Shown one piece after another: positions 34,674-43,174 of a stretch of 64,000 bases of DNA. A program made the translations under genes and the position numbers. The DNA comes from Actinoallomurus sp963823735. GTDB taxonomy: Bacteria > Actinomycetota > Actinomycetes > Streptosporangiales > Streptosporangiaceae. How positions within the stretch are numbered: position 1 is the first letter of the stretch; the number at the start of each line of letters is the position of its first letter. The notes under the pieces were generated by a model. The model saw only the letters and a list, made by a program, of their open reading frames with translations. It was not told where the DNA came from and searched no databases. The stretch is from the NCBI GenBank assembly GCA_963823735.1, contig CAWGMO010000002.1, positions 1-64,000 of the forward strand, written 5' to 3'.

Positions 34674-35880
34674 CACCGTCGATGTCGATGAGCAGGTGCC
34701 GCGGGCCGCGCAGCGCCGCGCTCGGCCGGTACGGCGGCGCGTCGGTGACCAGGCGCGGGTTCCGCAGGCGGCGGGTGAGCTCGGTGAGCGCGATCTGGGC
34801 CTCCATCCGTGCCAGCGGCGCGCCGAAGCAGTAGTGCGGGCCGCCGCCGAAGCCCAGGTGCTCGTTGGAGGCCCGTTCGGGGTCGAAGCGCTCGGGGTCG
34901 AGTACGTGGGCCGGGTCGCGGCTGCCGGCGGCGAGCGCCAGGACGATCGGTGAGCCGCGCGGGATGGTCGTGCCCGCGATCGTGATGTCGTCGAGCGCGA
35001 CGCGTGTCGGCGGGAAGTGCACGGGCGGCTCGAACCGGAGCAGTTCCTCGACCGTGCCGGCGATCAGGCCGGGATCGCCGCGTACGCGCTGGAGCACGTC
35101 CGGGTTGCGCAGCAGGGTGAGCATCCCGTTGGTGATGAGGTTCACGGTCGTCTCGTGGCCGGCGACGAGCAGCAGCGTCGCGGTGCTCTCCACGTCGGCG
35201 TCGTCCATCGGCGTGTCGGCGGTGACCAGCCGGGAGATCAGGTCGTCGCGTGGGTGCTCGCGGCGCTCGCGCGCGAGGCCGCCGAGGTAGGTGCGCAGCT
35301 CGGTGGCCGCGTCGTCGCGGCGCCGCCGGCGTTCGGGCGAGGCGTTCTCGCCGGGCCCGATGGAGGCGACGAGGATCTCGGCCCACCGGTGGAAGAGCGG
35401 CTCGTCCTCGCGCCGCACGCCGAGGATCCGGCAGATCACCGTGACCGGGAACGGGTAGGAGATGTCCTCGACGAGGTCGATGCGCCTGCGGTCGGCGACG
35501 GCGTCGATGAGGCCGGTGACGATGCCGTTCAGCTCCGTCCGCATGCCCGCGACCAGGTCCGGGGTGTGCGGCGGCCCGAAGTGGCGCATCGTCAGGTCCC
35601 GGAGCCGGTCGTGCTCGGGCGGGTCGGTGGTGATGAACGGCCGCCGCTGCCCTTCGGGCGGGTCGCCGCGGTCCTCGAACTCCGGTGCCAGGTTGCGGCG
35701 GTCCGAGCTGATCCGCGGGTCGTGCAGCAGCGCGACGATCTCCCGGTACGTGCTGACGACGTAGCTGCCGTCCGGCTGCAGCGAGACCGGCGTCTTGCGC
35801 AGCTCCTCGTACAGCGGGTACGGGTCGGGGCGGCTGTCCTCGCCGAGAATCCGCCCGAGAACACCTTCGCCGTCCATCAC
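34666..35880 (-). CDS. Cytochrome P450
   Basis: 404 residues from ATG at 35880 (MMDGEGVLGRILGE). All P450 landmarks are present: PFITTDPPEHDRLRDLTMRH, the I-helix LLLVAGHETTVNLITNG near residue 240, EELLRFEPPVHFPPTRVALD (ExxR), PERFDPER, and the heme loop HLGFGGGPHYCFGAPLARME with the cysteine ligand near 352. It is a soluble bacterial class I P450 that needs ferredoxin and reductase. Both are supplied by the fusion gene 13 bp upstream on the same strand, so the pair makes a self-contained monooxygenase. The substrate is unknown. Confidence 0.95.
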   Translation of the reverse strand: MMDGEGVLGRILGEDSRPDPYPLYEELRKTPVSLQPDGSYVVSTYREIVALLHDPRISSDRRNLAPEFEDRGDPPEGQRRPFITTDPPEHDRLRDLTMRHFGPPHTPDLVAGMRTELNGIVTGLIDAVADRRRIDLVEDISYPFPVTVICRILGVRREDEPLFHRWAEILVASIGPGENASPERRRRRDDAATELRTYLGGLARERREHPRDDLISRLVTADTPMDDADVESTATLLLVAGHETTVNLITNGMLTLLRNPDVLQRVRGDPGLIAGTVEELLRFEPPVHFPPTRVALDDITIAGTTIPRGSPIVLALAAGSRDPAHVLDPERFDPERASNEHLGFGGGPHYCFGAPLARMEAQIALTELTRRLRNPRLVTDAPPYRPSAALRGPRHLLIDIDGVS

Positions 35881-35893
35881 GCCTCCTTGAGCT

Positions 35894-37495
35894 TCACGAC
35901 CGGCGCACCAGCCTTACGCGCCGCTCGGCCGGGTCGTGGCCGGTCACGACGACGGTGGCGCCCTGGGACGCCACGATCTGTTCGGGGACCTTCGAGGGGA
36001 CCGGGCCGTGCCCGGGGCCGGGCCCGTCGACCGTGCGGAACTCCGGCGGGAACGGCGCGGCCCGCTCGATCAGGCTCCCGTAGAACTCCAGCCACATCGC
36101 CTGGTCGAAGGTCACGGCGGCGGTGATCCGCCCGCGCCGCCCGTAGACCGCGACGAACCGCCGCTCCTCCACCGACCCCTGGACGATCATGACCTCGTCG
36201 GAGAACGTCGGGACGCCCACCGACTTGATGTCGGTGCCGAACTGGCTGGACCAGAACACCGGCAGGGACAGGTGCGGCCAGCGGCTCCCCTGGCCGCTGA
36301 GCATGTTGTGCGCCGCGATCTCGGCCTGGGCGACGGCGTTGCCCCAGTGCTCCAGCGCCAGGAACTGGTACTCGAACACCGGGTGCGGGAAGCGCGCGAC
36401 GTCACCGGCGGTGAACACGTCGTCGGTCACGCAGCCGCTGGCGTCGAAGACGCGGCAGCCCGCGTCGCACGTCACGCCCCACGGGCCCGCGGCCAGACCC
36501 GAACCCTCCAGCCATTCGACGTTGCGGACCGCGCCGAGCGCGGCGACGGCCAGGTCGGTCTCGACGGTGGTGCCGTCGGACAGGTGCGCGCGGCGCAGCC
36601 GCCCGTCCGCGTCGCCTTCGAGCGCGGTGACGGTGACGCCGCAGCGCAGGTCGACGCCGTGCGCGCGCTGCAGGTCGCCGGCGATGGCGCCGATCACGCC
36701 GCCGAGAGCGCCGTTGAGCGGCGCGGGCCCGCGTTCGGCGACGGTGACCGGGCGGCCCAGCGCCCGGCAGGCCGAGGCGATCTCCGATCCGGTGAACCCG
36801 GCCCCGATGATCAGTACCCGGCCCTCGCCGCCGGTCATACGGGCGCGCAGGCGGGTGGCGTCGGTGTTCGTGCGGAGCACGAACACCCCGTCCAGGGCCG
36901 CCTCCGCCGCGTTCGGCCACGGCCGCGCGCGGGTGCCGGTGGCGATCAGCAGCCGGTCGAAGGAGACCTCGGTGCCGTCGGCGAGCCGTACGCGCCGTGT
37001 CTCCAGGTCCAGGCCGGTCGCGGGCCGGCCGCGCAGCCATTCGGCGTCGAGCCCGGCCGGGTGCGGGAGCTCGGTGCGCCCGGCGGCGACCTGGCCGGTC
37101 AGGACCTGCTTGGACAGCGGCGGCCGGTCGTAGGGGTCGCCTTCCTCGTCGCCGATCAGGGTCAGCGTGCCGGGGAAGCCGTCGCGGCGCAGCACCTGCG
37201 CCGCCCGCAGGCCGGCCAGCGAGGCGCCGACGATGACGACGCGGTGCGTGCGGTTCAGGCCGTGCGCGCCGGGATGCGCGGTGCCGCCGTTCACGCGGTC
37301 GCGGGCCATGCCGTCGACGTGCAGGGCCTGCACGGGGCAGGCCGCGGCGGCCCGCATGACGTGCTCGCGCTGCGCATCATCCGGATCGGGGTCGTAGACG
37401 AGCGCCTCGGCGCCGTTCATCGCGAACACCTCGGGCGCGAGGAACGCGCACTGCCCGTACCCCTGGCACCGCGTGAGATCAACGACGACTCGCAC
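35894..37495 (-). CDS. Ferredoxin-ferredoxin reductase fusion protein
   Basis: 533 residues from GTG at 37495 behind GGGGGG. Residues 1-65 are a [3Fe-4S] ferredoxin (VVVDLTRCQGYGQCAFLAPE, AAACPVQALHVDG: three cysteines plus the CP end). From about residue 85 comes a FAD reductase (RVVIVGASLAGLRAAQVLRR, EGDPYDRPPLSKQVLTGQ, RLLIATGTRARPWP, VLIIGAGFTGSEIASACRA for NAD(P)H, FTAGDVARFPHP). Such fusions feed electrons to a P450; the P450 gene follows 13 bp downstream. The last 30 residues (SQGATVVVTGHDPAERRVRL) form a short extra tail. Confidence 0.93.
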   Translation of the reverse strand: MRVVVDLTRCQGYGQCAFLAPEVFAMNGAEALVYDPDPDDAQREHVMRAAAACPVQALHVDGMARDRVNGGTAHPGAHGLNRTHRVVIVGASLAGLRAAQVLRRDGFPGTLTLIGDEEGDPYDRPPLSKQVLTGQVAAGRTELPHPAGLDAEWLRGRPATGLDLETRRVRLADGTEVSFDRLLIATGTRARPWPNAAEAALDGVFVLRTNTDATRLRARMTGGEGRVLIIGAGFTGSEIASACRALGRPVTVAERGPAPLNGALGGVIGAIAGDLQRAHGVDLRCGVTVTALEGDADGRLRRAHLSDGTTVETDLAVAALGAVRNVEWLEGSGLAAGPWGVTCDAGCRVFDASGCVTDDVFTAGDVARFPHPVFEYQFLALEHWGNAVAQAEIAAHNMLSGQGSRWPHLSLPVFWSSQFGTDIKSVGVPTFSDEVMIVQGSVEERRFVAVYGRRGRITAAVTFDQAMWLEFYGSLIERAAPFPPEFRTVDGPGPGHGPVPSKVPEQIVASQGATVVVTGHDPAERRVRLVRRS

Positions 37496-37603
37496 GAGAC
37501 CCCCCAATCCCGTCCTACTTCGGACCTACCCGGATCGGGGCGTATTGACGCTGTTCGCGCGGCGGCCCTACATTCCGCTGAACGAATCGGACGGGTAGGT
37601 TCC

Positions 37604-39055
37604 ATGACTGATCCACAGGCCGGCGGGCGACAGCTCAAGGTCGAGACGCACGGCATCGACGTGATCGGCGACGACGAGCGCAAGGGGCGCCCGCCGCAGC
37701 TGTTCTGGCCGTGGTTCGGGGCGAACGTCTCGATTCTGGGGCTGAGCTACGGCTCGTTCGCGCTCGGGTTCGGGATCTCCTTCTGGCAGGCGCTCATCTC
37801 CGGCGTGGCCGGGATCGTCTTCTCCTTCCTGCTGTGCGGGTTCGTCGCGGTGGCCGGCAAGCGCGGGTCGGCGCCGACGATGGTGCTCAGCCGCGCCGCG
37901 TTCGGCGTGCGCGGCAACCTGCTGCCCTCGGCGATCTCCTGGGTGCTCACGGTCGGCTGGGAGACGGTGCTGACCGCGCTGGCGACCCTGGCGACGGCGA
38001 CCGTGTTCGACCGGCTCGGCTGGGGCGGCGGCACGCCGACGAAGGTGATCGCGCTGGTCGTCGTCGCCGTGCTGATCGTCACCGGCGGCGTCATGGGCTT
38101 CGACCTGATCATGCGGATGCAGACCGTGATCACGGTCGTCACCGGCGCGCTGACCGTCGTGTACGTCATCCTGGTCGCCGGCAAGATCCACTGGCACGCG
38201 GTGAGCGCGATCCCGGGCGGGTCGGCGCAGGAGGTCATCGGCGCGCTGGTGTTCATGATGACCGGGTTCGGGCTGGGCTGGGTCAACGCCGCCGCCGACT
38301 ACTCCCGGTACCTGCCGCGCCGTACGTCCGGCCGCGCCGTCGTGGGCTGGACGACGTTCGGCGCGTCGCTGGCGCCGCTCGTGCTGCTGGTGTTCGGCCT
38401 GCTGCTCGCCGGGTCCTCCACGAGCCTGAACAAGGCCATCGCGGCCGACCCGATCGGGGCGCTGACCACGGCCCTGCCGACGTGGTTCCTCGTGCCGTTC
38501 GCGGCCGTGGCCGTCCTTGGCCTGGTCGGCGGCGCGCTGCTGGACATCTACTCCTCCGGGCTGGCGCTGCTGGCCGCGGGCCTGCCGGTGCCGCGTTACC
38601 TCGCCGCGCTCATCGACGGCGTGATCATGGTGATCGGGACGATCTACGTGGTGTTCGTGGCCGATGACTTCCTCGCCCAGTTCATGGGCTTCTTGACCAC
38701 GCTCGGCGTGCCGGTGGCGGCCTGGTGCGGGGTGATCCTGGCCGACATCGCGCTGCGCCGCCGCGACTACGCCGAGGCTGACCTGTTCCGCCCGTCCGGC
38801 CGCTACGGCGACGTACGGCCGGTGCCGCTGGCGATCGTCGTGGTGAGCACGGCGGCGGGCTGGGGCCTGGTCACCAACACGGCCGCGGGCTGGCTGAACT
38901 GGCAGGGCTACCTGCTGGGGCCGCTGGGCCTGGGCGGCAAGACCGGCTCGTGGGCGTTCGCGAACCTGGGGGTGCTGGTGGCGCTCGTCGTCGCGTTCGC
39001 CGCGGCGCTGGCCCTGACCCGTACGGCGGTGCGCGCGCAGGAGGCGCGGGCGTGA
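37604..39055 (+). CDS. NCS1-family nucleobase permease
   Basis: 483 residues from ATG at 37604. About twelve hydrophobic segments are present. The N-terminal GIDVIGDDERKGRPPQLFWP, WFGANVSILGLSYGSFALGF and RAAFGVRGNLLPSAISWVL pattern is that of cytosine/purine permeases. AAADYSRYLPRRTSGRAVVG in the middle and FLTTLGVPVAAWCGVILADI near the end add support. These are proton- or sodium-coupled uptake carriers for nucleobases, hydantoins or related compounds. The gene overlaps the next one, a cysteine hydrolase, as GTGA, so imported substrate and hydrolysis may be linked. Confidence 0.92.
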   Translation: MTDPQAGGRQLKVETHGIDVIGDDERKGRPPQLFWPWFGANVSILGLSYGSFALGFGISFWQALISGVAGIVFSFLLCGFVAVAGKRGSAPTMVLSRAAFGVRGNLLPSAISWVLTVGWETVLTALATLATATVFDRLGWGGGTPTKVIALVVVAVLIVTGGVMGFDLIMRMQTVITVVTGALTVVYVILVAGKIHWHAVSAIPGGSAQEVIGALVFMMTGFGLGWVNAAADYSRYLPRRTSGRAVVGWTTFGASLAPLVLLVFGLLLAGSSTSLNKAIAADPIGALTTALPTWFLVPFAAVAVLGLVGGALLDIYSSGLALLAAGLPVPRYLAALIDGVIMVIGTIYVVFVADDFLAQFMGFLTTLGVPVAAWCGVILADIALRRRDYAEADLFRPSGRYGDVRPVPLAIVVVSTAAGWGLVTNTAAGWLNWQGYLLGPLGLGGKTGSWAFANLGVLVALVVAFAAALALTRTAVRAQEARA

Positions 39056-39591
39056 CCTGCCTGGCCGTGATCGACATGCAGCGGGTCTTCGCCGACCCGG
39101 ACAGCTCCTGGTTCACGCCGCGCTTCGCCGAGGTCATCGCGCCGATCACGCGGCTGGCCGCCGGGTTCGGCCCGCGCACGGTGTTCACCCGCTTCGTGGC
39201 CCCGCCGAGCCCGGAGGGCGCGTGGGCGGACTACTACGAACGCTGGCCGTTCGCCCTGCGCCCGCCGGACGCGGACCTGTACCGGCTGGTCGACGACTTC
39301 ACCCCGCCCTCGACGCTGGACGCGCCGACGTTCGGCAAGTGGACACCGCCGCTGGCCGCGCTGGTCGGAGCGGGCGGGACGCTGGTCCTGGCGGGTGTGA
39401 GCACCGACTGCTGCGTCCTGTCGACGGCGCTGGCCGCCGCCGACGCGGGCGTGCGGGTACGCGTGGTCGCCGAGGCCTGCGCGGGCTCCACGGACGAGGC
39501 ACACCACCAGGCACTGACGATCATGAGCTTGTACGCGCCGCTCATCGAGGTCGTCTCACTGAACGACCTCGCCCCGGCGGTGACACAGTGA
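39052..39591 (+). CDS. Isochorismatase-fold cysteine hydrolase
   Basis: 179 residues from GTG at 39052, overlapping the permease stop. The triad is complete: aspartate in CLAVIDMQRVFADP, lysine in APTFGKWTPPL near 102, cysteine in LVLAGVSTDCCVLSTALAAA near 122. This pattern marks amide hydrolases such as nicotinamidase, ureidoacrylate and N-carbamoyl hydrolases rather than true isochorismatases. Next to an NCS1 permease, a role in nucleobase or hydantoin breakdown is plausible. WADYYERWPFALRPPDADLY is a lid region that I cannot assign. Confidence 0.9.
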   Translation: MTCLAVIDMQRVFADPDSSWFTPRFAEVIAPITRLAAGFGPRTVFTRFVAPPSPEGAWADYYERWPFALRPPDADLYRLVDDFTPPSTLDAPTFGKWTPPLAALVGAGGTLVLAGVSTDCCVLSTALAAADAGVRVRVVAEACAGSTDEAHHQALTIMSLYAPLIEVVSLNDLAPAVTQ

Positions 39592-39595
39592 AGGT

Positions 39596-40084
39596 ATGAG
39601 CGAAGACGCGTACGTGACCGGGCTGCTGCGTCACTTCGAGGACCTGCGCGACGGCACCCACGGAGGTCTGCGGACCCGCGAGGACAAGGAGCGGTTGTTC
39701 CGCCGTACCGCCGACCTGCTCGACGCGCCGGCGCGCCAGGCCCTGGACGAGCTGAACGCGCGCCTGCTGCTGGGCACCGGCACCGTCGAGGCCACCGGGG
39801 TCGTACGGGACCAGGAAGGAGGCCTGGAGGCGCGGTGGACGCTGTCCTGGCCCGAGCAGGCGGGCCTGGACCCGGTCACCGTGCGCGCGCACTACGGCCG
39901 GCACTTCCACCATCCGCACCTGGGCGGCGCGACGGTCGGGGAATGGCCGCTGAACGTCTTCACCGCCGGTGACGCCGCCGGCCAGCTGCCCGTCATCCGC
40001 GCCATCATCGCCGCCGACCTGCACAACCTGGTCTTCCAGCGCGACTACCGCATCGTGCCGGCGATCACGTCGCGGACGGCCTGA
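39596..40084 (+). CDS. Uncharacterised small protein with HFHHPH motif
   Basis: 162 residues from ATG at 39596, four bases after the hydrolase stop. I do not recognise the family. It begins with a helix (EDAYVTGLLRHFEDLRDGTH), then strands (GTGTVEATGVVRDQEGGLEA, RWTLSWPEQAGLDPVTVRAH), a histidine-rich loop YGRHFHHPHLGGATVGEWPL, and an end with ADLHNLVFQRDYRIVPAI. The four histidines could bind a metal. Coupling to an NCS1 permease and a cysteine hydrolase suggests a shared pathway. It overlaps the convergent alpha/beta hydrolase by 40 bp, but its coding character supports it as a real gene. Confidence 0.75.
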   Translation: MSEDAYVTGLLRHFEDLRDGTHGGLRTREDKERLFRRTADLLDAPARQALDELNARLLLGTGTVEATGVVRDQEGGLEARWTLSWPEQAGLDPVTVRAHYGRHFHHPHLGGATVGEWPLNVFTAGDAAGQLPVIRAIIAADLHNLVFQRDYRIVPAITSRTA

Positions 40085-40941
40085 GCGACGGCGCCGGGCT
40101 GTTCGAGGTGGCCGTACTGGTGGGAGGCGCCTTCGAGAACGCGCTGCGAGCCACGGGGCACGGACCCGGCGATGGCGGCGTGCAGGGCGCGGACGCCGTC
40201 GTGGGCCTCCCGCATCAGGTCGGGCGGTATGAACCGCGCCCAGTACGGGTTCTCACCCCCGGCGGTGAGCACGATCAGCGGGACGTCGGGCAGCGCTCCC
40301 CCGGCCCGCAGCTCCGCGTAGATCTCGGTCTCGAAGTTCGCCGTCTCGGCCAGGCCCGTCCGCCACGACGTCAGGTGGTGCTCGACCAGCGGTTCGAGGA
40401 CCGCGTCCGGCCAGCCCCGGTAGAGCTTCGCGTACTGGCCGCGCGCCGCCTGGATCTGCTCCGGTGTCAGGTCGGGCAGCGCGGACGCGTCCGGCGTCAT
40501 CCGCTCGGCGAGCGCGGCGGCCTGGTCCGGCAGGTAGGACAGGATGTCCTCGTGGCCGGGGTCCAGCAGGAGCAGCCCGGCCACCTCGCCGGGGAAGAGC
40601 TGCGCGAAGCGCCGCGCGTAGAACGCCCCGAGGGAGTGCCCGGCCAGCACGTACGGCCCGGGAACGCCCGCGGCGCGCAGCAGATCACGCAGCTCGCCGG
40701 CGACCTCGGCGGCGCCGCGCGGCAGGCCGGCGCCGGAGCTCCAGCCCGTACCGGCGCGGTCGTAGACGACGCTCGTGGTTCGCTCCGCCACCTGGTCGTG
40801 GACGCTCAGGAAGTCCAGGCCGACCAGCCCCGCGCCGGGCAGGAAGACCACGCTCGGGCCTCCTTCGCCTGACCGGTGCAGCATCAGCCGCCGCCCGCCG
40901 ACCTCGTACAACCGCCCAAGGGGCGGGCCGTCATCGCGCAT
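40045..40941 (-). CDS. Alpha/beta hydrolase
   Basis: 298 residues from ATG at 40941. SVVFLPGAGLVGLDFLSVHD carries the oxyanion strand, SVVYDRAGTGWSSGA follows, the nucleophile elbow YVLAGHSLGAFYARRFAQLF is near residue 102, LLLLDPGHEDIL follows, and the catalytic histidine is probably in LEGASHQYGHLEQPGAVAQA. It is divergent from a small ArsR-type regulator 58 bp away, with an inverted repeat between, and is probably its target. The 3' end overlaps the unknown HFHHPH protein by 40 bp. Confidence 0.9.
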   Translation of the reverse strand: MRDDGPPLGRLYEVGGRRLMLHRSGEGGPSVVFLPGAGLVGLDFLSVHDQVAERTTSVVYDRAGTGWSSGAGLPRGAAEVAGELRDLLRAAGVPGPYVLAGHSLGAFYARRFAQLFPGEVAGLLLLDPGHEDILSYLPDQAAALAERMTPDASALPDLTPEQIQAARGQYAKLYRGWPDAVLEPLVEHHLTSWRTGLAETANFETEIYAELRAGGALPDVPLIVLTAGGENPYWARFIPPDLMREAHDGVRALHAAIAGSVPRGSQRVLEGASHQYGHLEQPGAVAQAVRDVIAGTMR

Positions 40942-40956
40942 GAACCTCTCCTACCG

Positions 40957-40972
40957 TTCGCAAGTTCGCGAA
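40957..40972. promoter_or_regulatory. Inverted repeat between the hydrolase and ArsR-type genes
   Basis: TTCGC at 40957-40961 and GCGAA at 40968-40972 form a 5-bp inverted repeat; GTTCGC is also directly repeated eight bases apart. It lies 15 bp before the hydrolase start and 27 bp before the regulator start, the position expected for an operator that controls both genes. Confidence 0.5.
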
Positions 40973-40999
40973 AGGTAACACACGTGCGATCATTCGGCG

Positions 41000-41527
41000 A
41001 TGGACACCCTGGAGCTGTTCGCGCACCCTGTACGGCTGCGCATCGTGCACGCCATGTCCGGCGGGCAGGTGCTGACGACCGCGCAACTGTGCGAACGGGT
41101 CCCCGACGTCCACAAGGCCACCGTGTACCGGCATGTCGGCGTGCTCGCCGGCGCGGGCGTACTGGAGGTGGAGGGTGAGCAGCGCGTACGCGGCGCGGTC
41201 GAGCGCCGGTACCGGCTGCGGCGCGAGCGCGCCGTGATCGATCCCGGTACGGCCGCGTCACTGTCGGCCGAGGACCACCGCCGGGCGTTCGGGGCCGCGA
41301 TGGCCGCCCTGATCGGCGAGTTCGGCGCCTACCTGGACCGCGACGGCGCCGACCCGGCGGCCGATTCGGTGGGGTACCGGCAGCACGCGGTGTGGCTCAG
41401 CGAGGACGAGCGCACGGCGATGATCGAGGACATGCGCGCCGCGATCCTGCCCCGGCTGCGCAACGAGCCCGCGCCGGGCCGCACACGGCACCTGCTCAGC
41501 CCGATCCTCTTCCCAGCGGGCGACTAG
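41000..41527 (+). CDS. ArsR-like winged-helix regulator
   Basis: 175 residues from ATG at 41000. DTLELFAHPVRLRIVHAMSG, LTTAQLCERVPDVHKATVYR, HVGVLAGAGVLEVEGEQRVR and GAVERRYRLRRERAVIDPGT match the HTH_20/ArsR type seen in many actinomycetes with a C-terminal helical domain (AFGAAMAALIGEFGAYLDRD, WLSEDERTAMIEDMRAAILP). No metal-site cysteines are visible. It is divergent from the hydrolase gene. Its TAG overlaps the TAG of the next convergent TetR gene in the palindrome CTAG. Confidence 0.9.
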   Translation: MDTLELFAHPVRLRIVHAMSGGQVLTTAQLCERVPDVHKATVYRHVGVLAGAGVLEVEGEQRVRGAVERRYRLRRERAVIDPGTAASLSAEDHRRAFGAAMAALIGEFGAYLDRDGADPAADSVGYRQHAVWLSEDERTAMIEDMRAAILPRLRNEPAPGRTRHLLSPILFPAGD

Positions 41528-42177
41528 GACGGTTTGGTGGCGTAGTCGCCGATGCCGGACTCGGCCAGGCCGAAGGCCCGGTCGGCGGCGGCGCGTACGT
41601 GCGGGATGACGACCTCGACCGGTTCGCCGGCCAGCCTGCGGCGCAGGAACTCCGCCGAGATCGCCGTGGTCAGGGCGGCCAGTTGCGCGGCGACCAGGCG
41701 GGGGGTGGCGTCGTCGGGGTCGGCGTCGGTCTCGTCGGCCAGGACCCCGGCGGTGTACTCCTCGCGCAGCTCCTGCATCTCCCGGATCCGCGCGGTCAGT
41801 GACGCGCTCTCGGCGACCATGCGGAAGAAGTCGGTGGCGCCGTTGGTGATGCCGTAGCGCCAGTCGCGCGCCTCCAGGGCGTCGAGGTAGTCGCGGCGCA
41901 CCGCCGCGACGGCCGACTCACCGGGACGCCGTGCGGCGATCGTACGGCCGAGGCTCTCCACGGCGACGTCCTGCCGGTCGAAGAACAGGTCTTCCTTGGT
42001 CTTGAAGTAGTTGAAGACGGTGTTGACGGACACGTCGGCGGCCTCGGCGACGTCGGCGACGGTGACCTTCTCGAAGCCGCGCAGCATGAACAGCCCCATG
42101 GCGACGTCGGCGATGCGCTGGCGGGTCTCGCGCTTCTTGCGCTCGCGCAGGCTGAGCTCTTCTGCCACGCCCGCCAT
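41524..42177 (-). CDS. TetR-family regulator of the drug ABC exporter
   Basis: 217 residues from ATG at 42177 (MAGVAEELSLRERKKRETRQ). The helix-turn-helix is clear (ADVAMGLFMLRGFEKVTVAD, VAEAADVSVNTVFNYFKTKE, DLFFDRQDV). The C-terminal domain is helical and less conserved. The divergent ABC exporter starts 64 bp away, with an AT-rich patch (TTAAAATTT) between, so repression of the exporter is the natural reading. Several longer in-frame starts exist; this one matches the family length. Confidence 0.92.
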   Translation of the reverse strand: MAGVAEELSLRERKKRETRQRIADVAMGLFMLRGFEKVTVADVAEAADVSVNTVFNYFKTKEDLFFDRQDVAVESLGRTIAARRPGESAVAAVRRDYLDALEARDWRYGITNGATDFFRMVAESASLTARIREMQELREEYTAGVLADETDADPDDATPRLVAAQLAALTTAISAEFLRRRLAGEPVEVVIPHVRAAADRAFGLAESGIGDYATKPS

Positions 42178-42241
42178 GCTACCCAGCTTGGTGTGACTTA
42201 AAATTTGCAGTGACCCCAAAAAGCTGCCTAGAGTGTGCCGT

Positions 42242-43174
42242 ATGGATCACGTCATCGAGGCACGCGGCCTCGCCAAGTCCTTCGCCGGCACCGAGGCGGT
42301 GCGCGGCGTCGACCTGACCGTCGGCGCCGGGGAGATCGTGGGCTTCCTCGGGCCGAACGGCGCGGGCAAGACCACCACGCTCCGCATGCTCACCACCCTT
42401 CTGCGGCCGACCTCCGGCGCCGCGACCGTCGCGGGCCACGACCTGATCGCCGACCCCGCGGGCGTACGCCGCCGGATCGGCTACGTCGCCCAGGGCGGCA
42501 GCACGAACCCCACGTGCGACGTCTCGACCGAGCTGACGCTCCAGGCCGAGCTGTACCGGGTACCGGACCCGCGCGGCCGTGTACGCGAGCTGCTGGCGGC
42601 CTTCGACATCCCCGACCGGGCCGTCGGGTCACTGTCCGGCGGGCAGAAACGCCGCCTCGACATCGCGTTCGGCCTCGTGCACGAGCCGCCGCTGATCTTC
42701 CTGGACGAGCCGACGACGGGCCTGGACCCGCAGAGCCGCAGCCGCCTGTGGGAGCACATCCGCGGCCTGCGCGACGACCACGGCACGACCGTGTTCCTCA
42801 GCACCCACTACCTGGACGAGGCCGACGCGCTGTGCGACCGGATCCTCATCATCGACCAGGGCCGGATCATCGGCGAGGGCACGCCGGAGGACCTGAAGCG
42901 GCGTATGTCCGGCGACCTGGTCACGGTCGAGATCGACGGTGACCTCGGCCGGGCGCGGGAGGCCCTGGCGGGGCTGAGCGCCGTACGCGAGGTACGCGCC
43001 GAGGGCCGGACCCTGCGCCTCACGGTCGAGCACGGCGACCGCATCGTCGTCGAGCTGACCCGCGCCCTGGACGCGGCCGGCGTCGAACCGCGCTCGGTCC
43101 TGCTCACCCGCCCGACTCTGGACGATGTGTTCCTGTCCCTCACCGCGCGAGAGGCGGCCGCCCGTGCTGCGTGA
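42242..43174 (+). CDS. Daunorubicin-type ABC exporter ATPase (DrrA-like)
   Basis: 310 residues from ATG at 42242. Walker A GPNGAGKTT near residue 40, RRRIGYVAQGGSTNPTCDVS, signature GSLSGGQKRRLDIAFGLVHE, Walker B LIFLDEPTTGLDPQSRSRLW, switch STHYLDEADALCDRILIIDQ, and a C-terminal domain ending LTRPTLDDVFLSLTAREA match the DrrA family, which powers export of hydrophobic drugs. The permease gene overlaps it by 11 bp. Control is probably by the divergent TetR gene. Confidence 0.94.
   Translation: MDHVIEARGLAKSFAGTEAVRGVDLTVGAGEIVGFLGPNGAGKTTTLRMLTTLLRPTSGAATVAGHDLIADPAGVRRRIGYVAQGGSTNPTCDVSTELTLQAELYRVPDPRGRVRELLAAFDIPDRAVGSLSGGQKRRLDIAFGLVHEPPLIFLDEPTTGLDPQSRSRLWEHIRGLRDDHGTTVFLSTHYLDEADALCDRILIIDQGRIIGEGTPEDLKRRMSGDLVTVEIDGDLGRAREALAGLSAVREVRAEGRTLRLTVEHGDRIVVELTRALDAAGVEPRSVLLTRPTLDDVFLSLTAREAAARAA

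Noticed and set aside
35936..37603. Plus-strand 556-codon extension before the NCS1 permease
   Set aside because: It is antisense to the ferredoxin-reductase fusion and lacks protein likeness; the permease starts at ATG 37604.
39052..39591. Isochorismatase in a siderophore pathway
   Set aside because: The active site has the cysteine typical of amide hydrolases, and the neighbours are a nucleobase permease and an unknown protein, with no siderophore genes.
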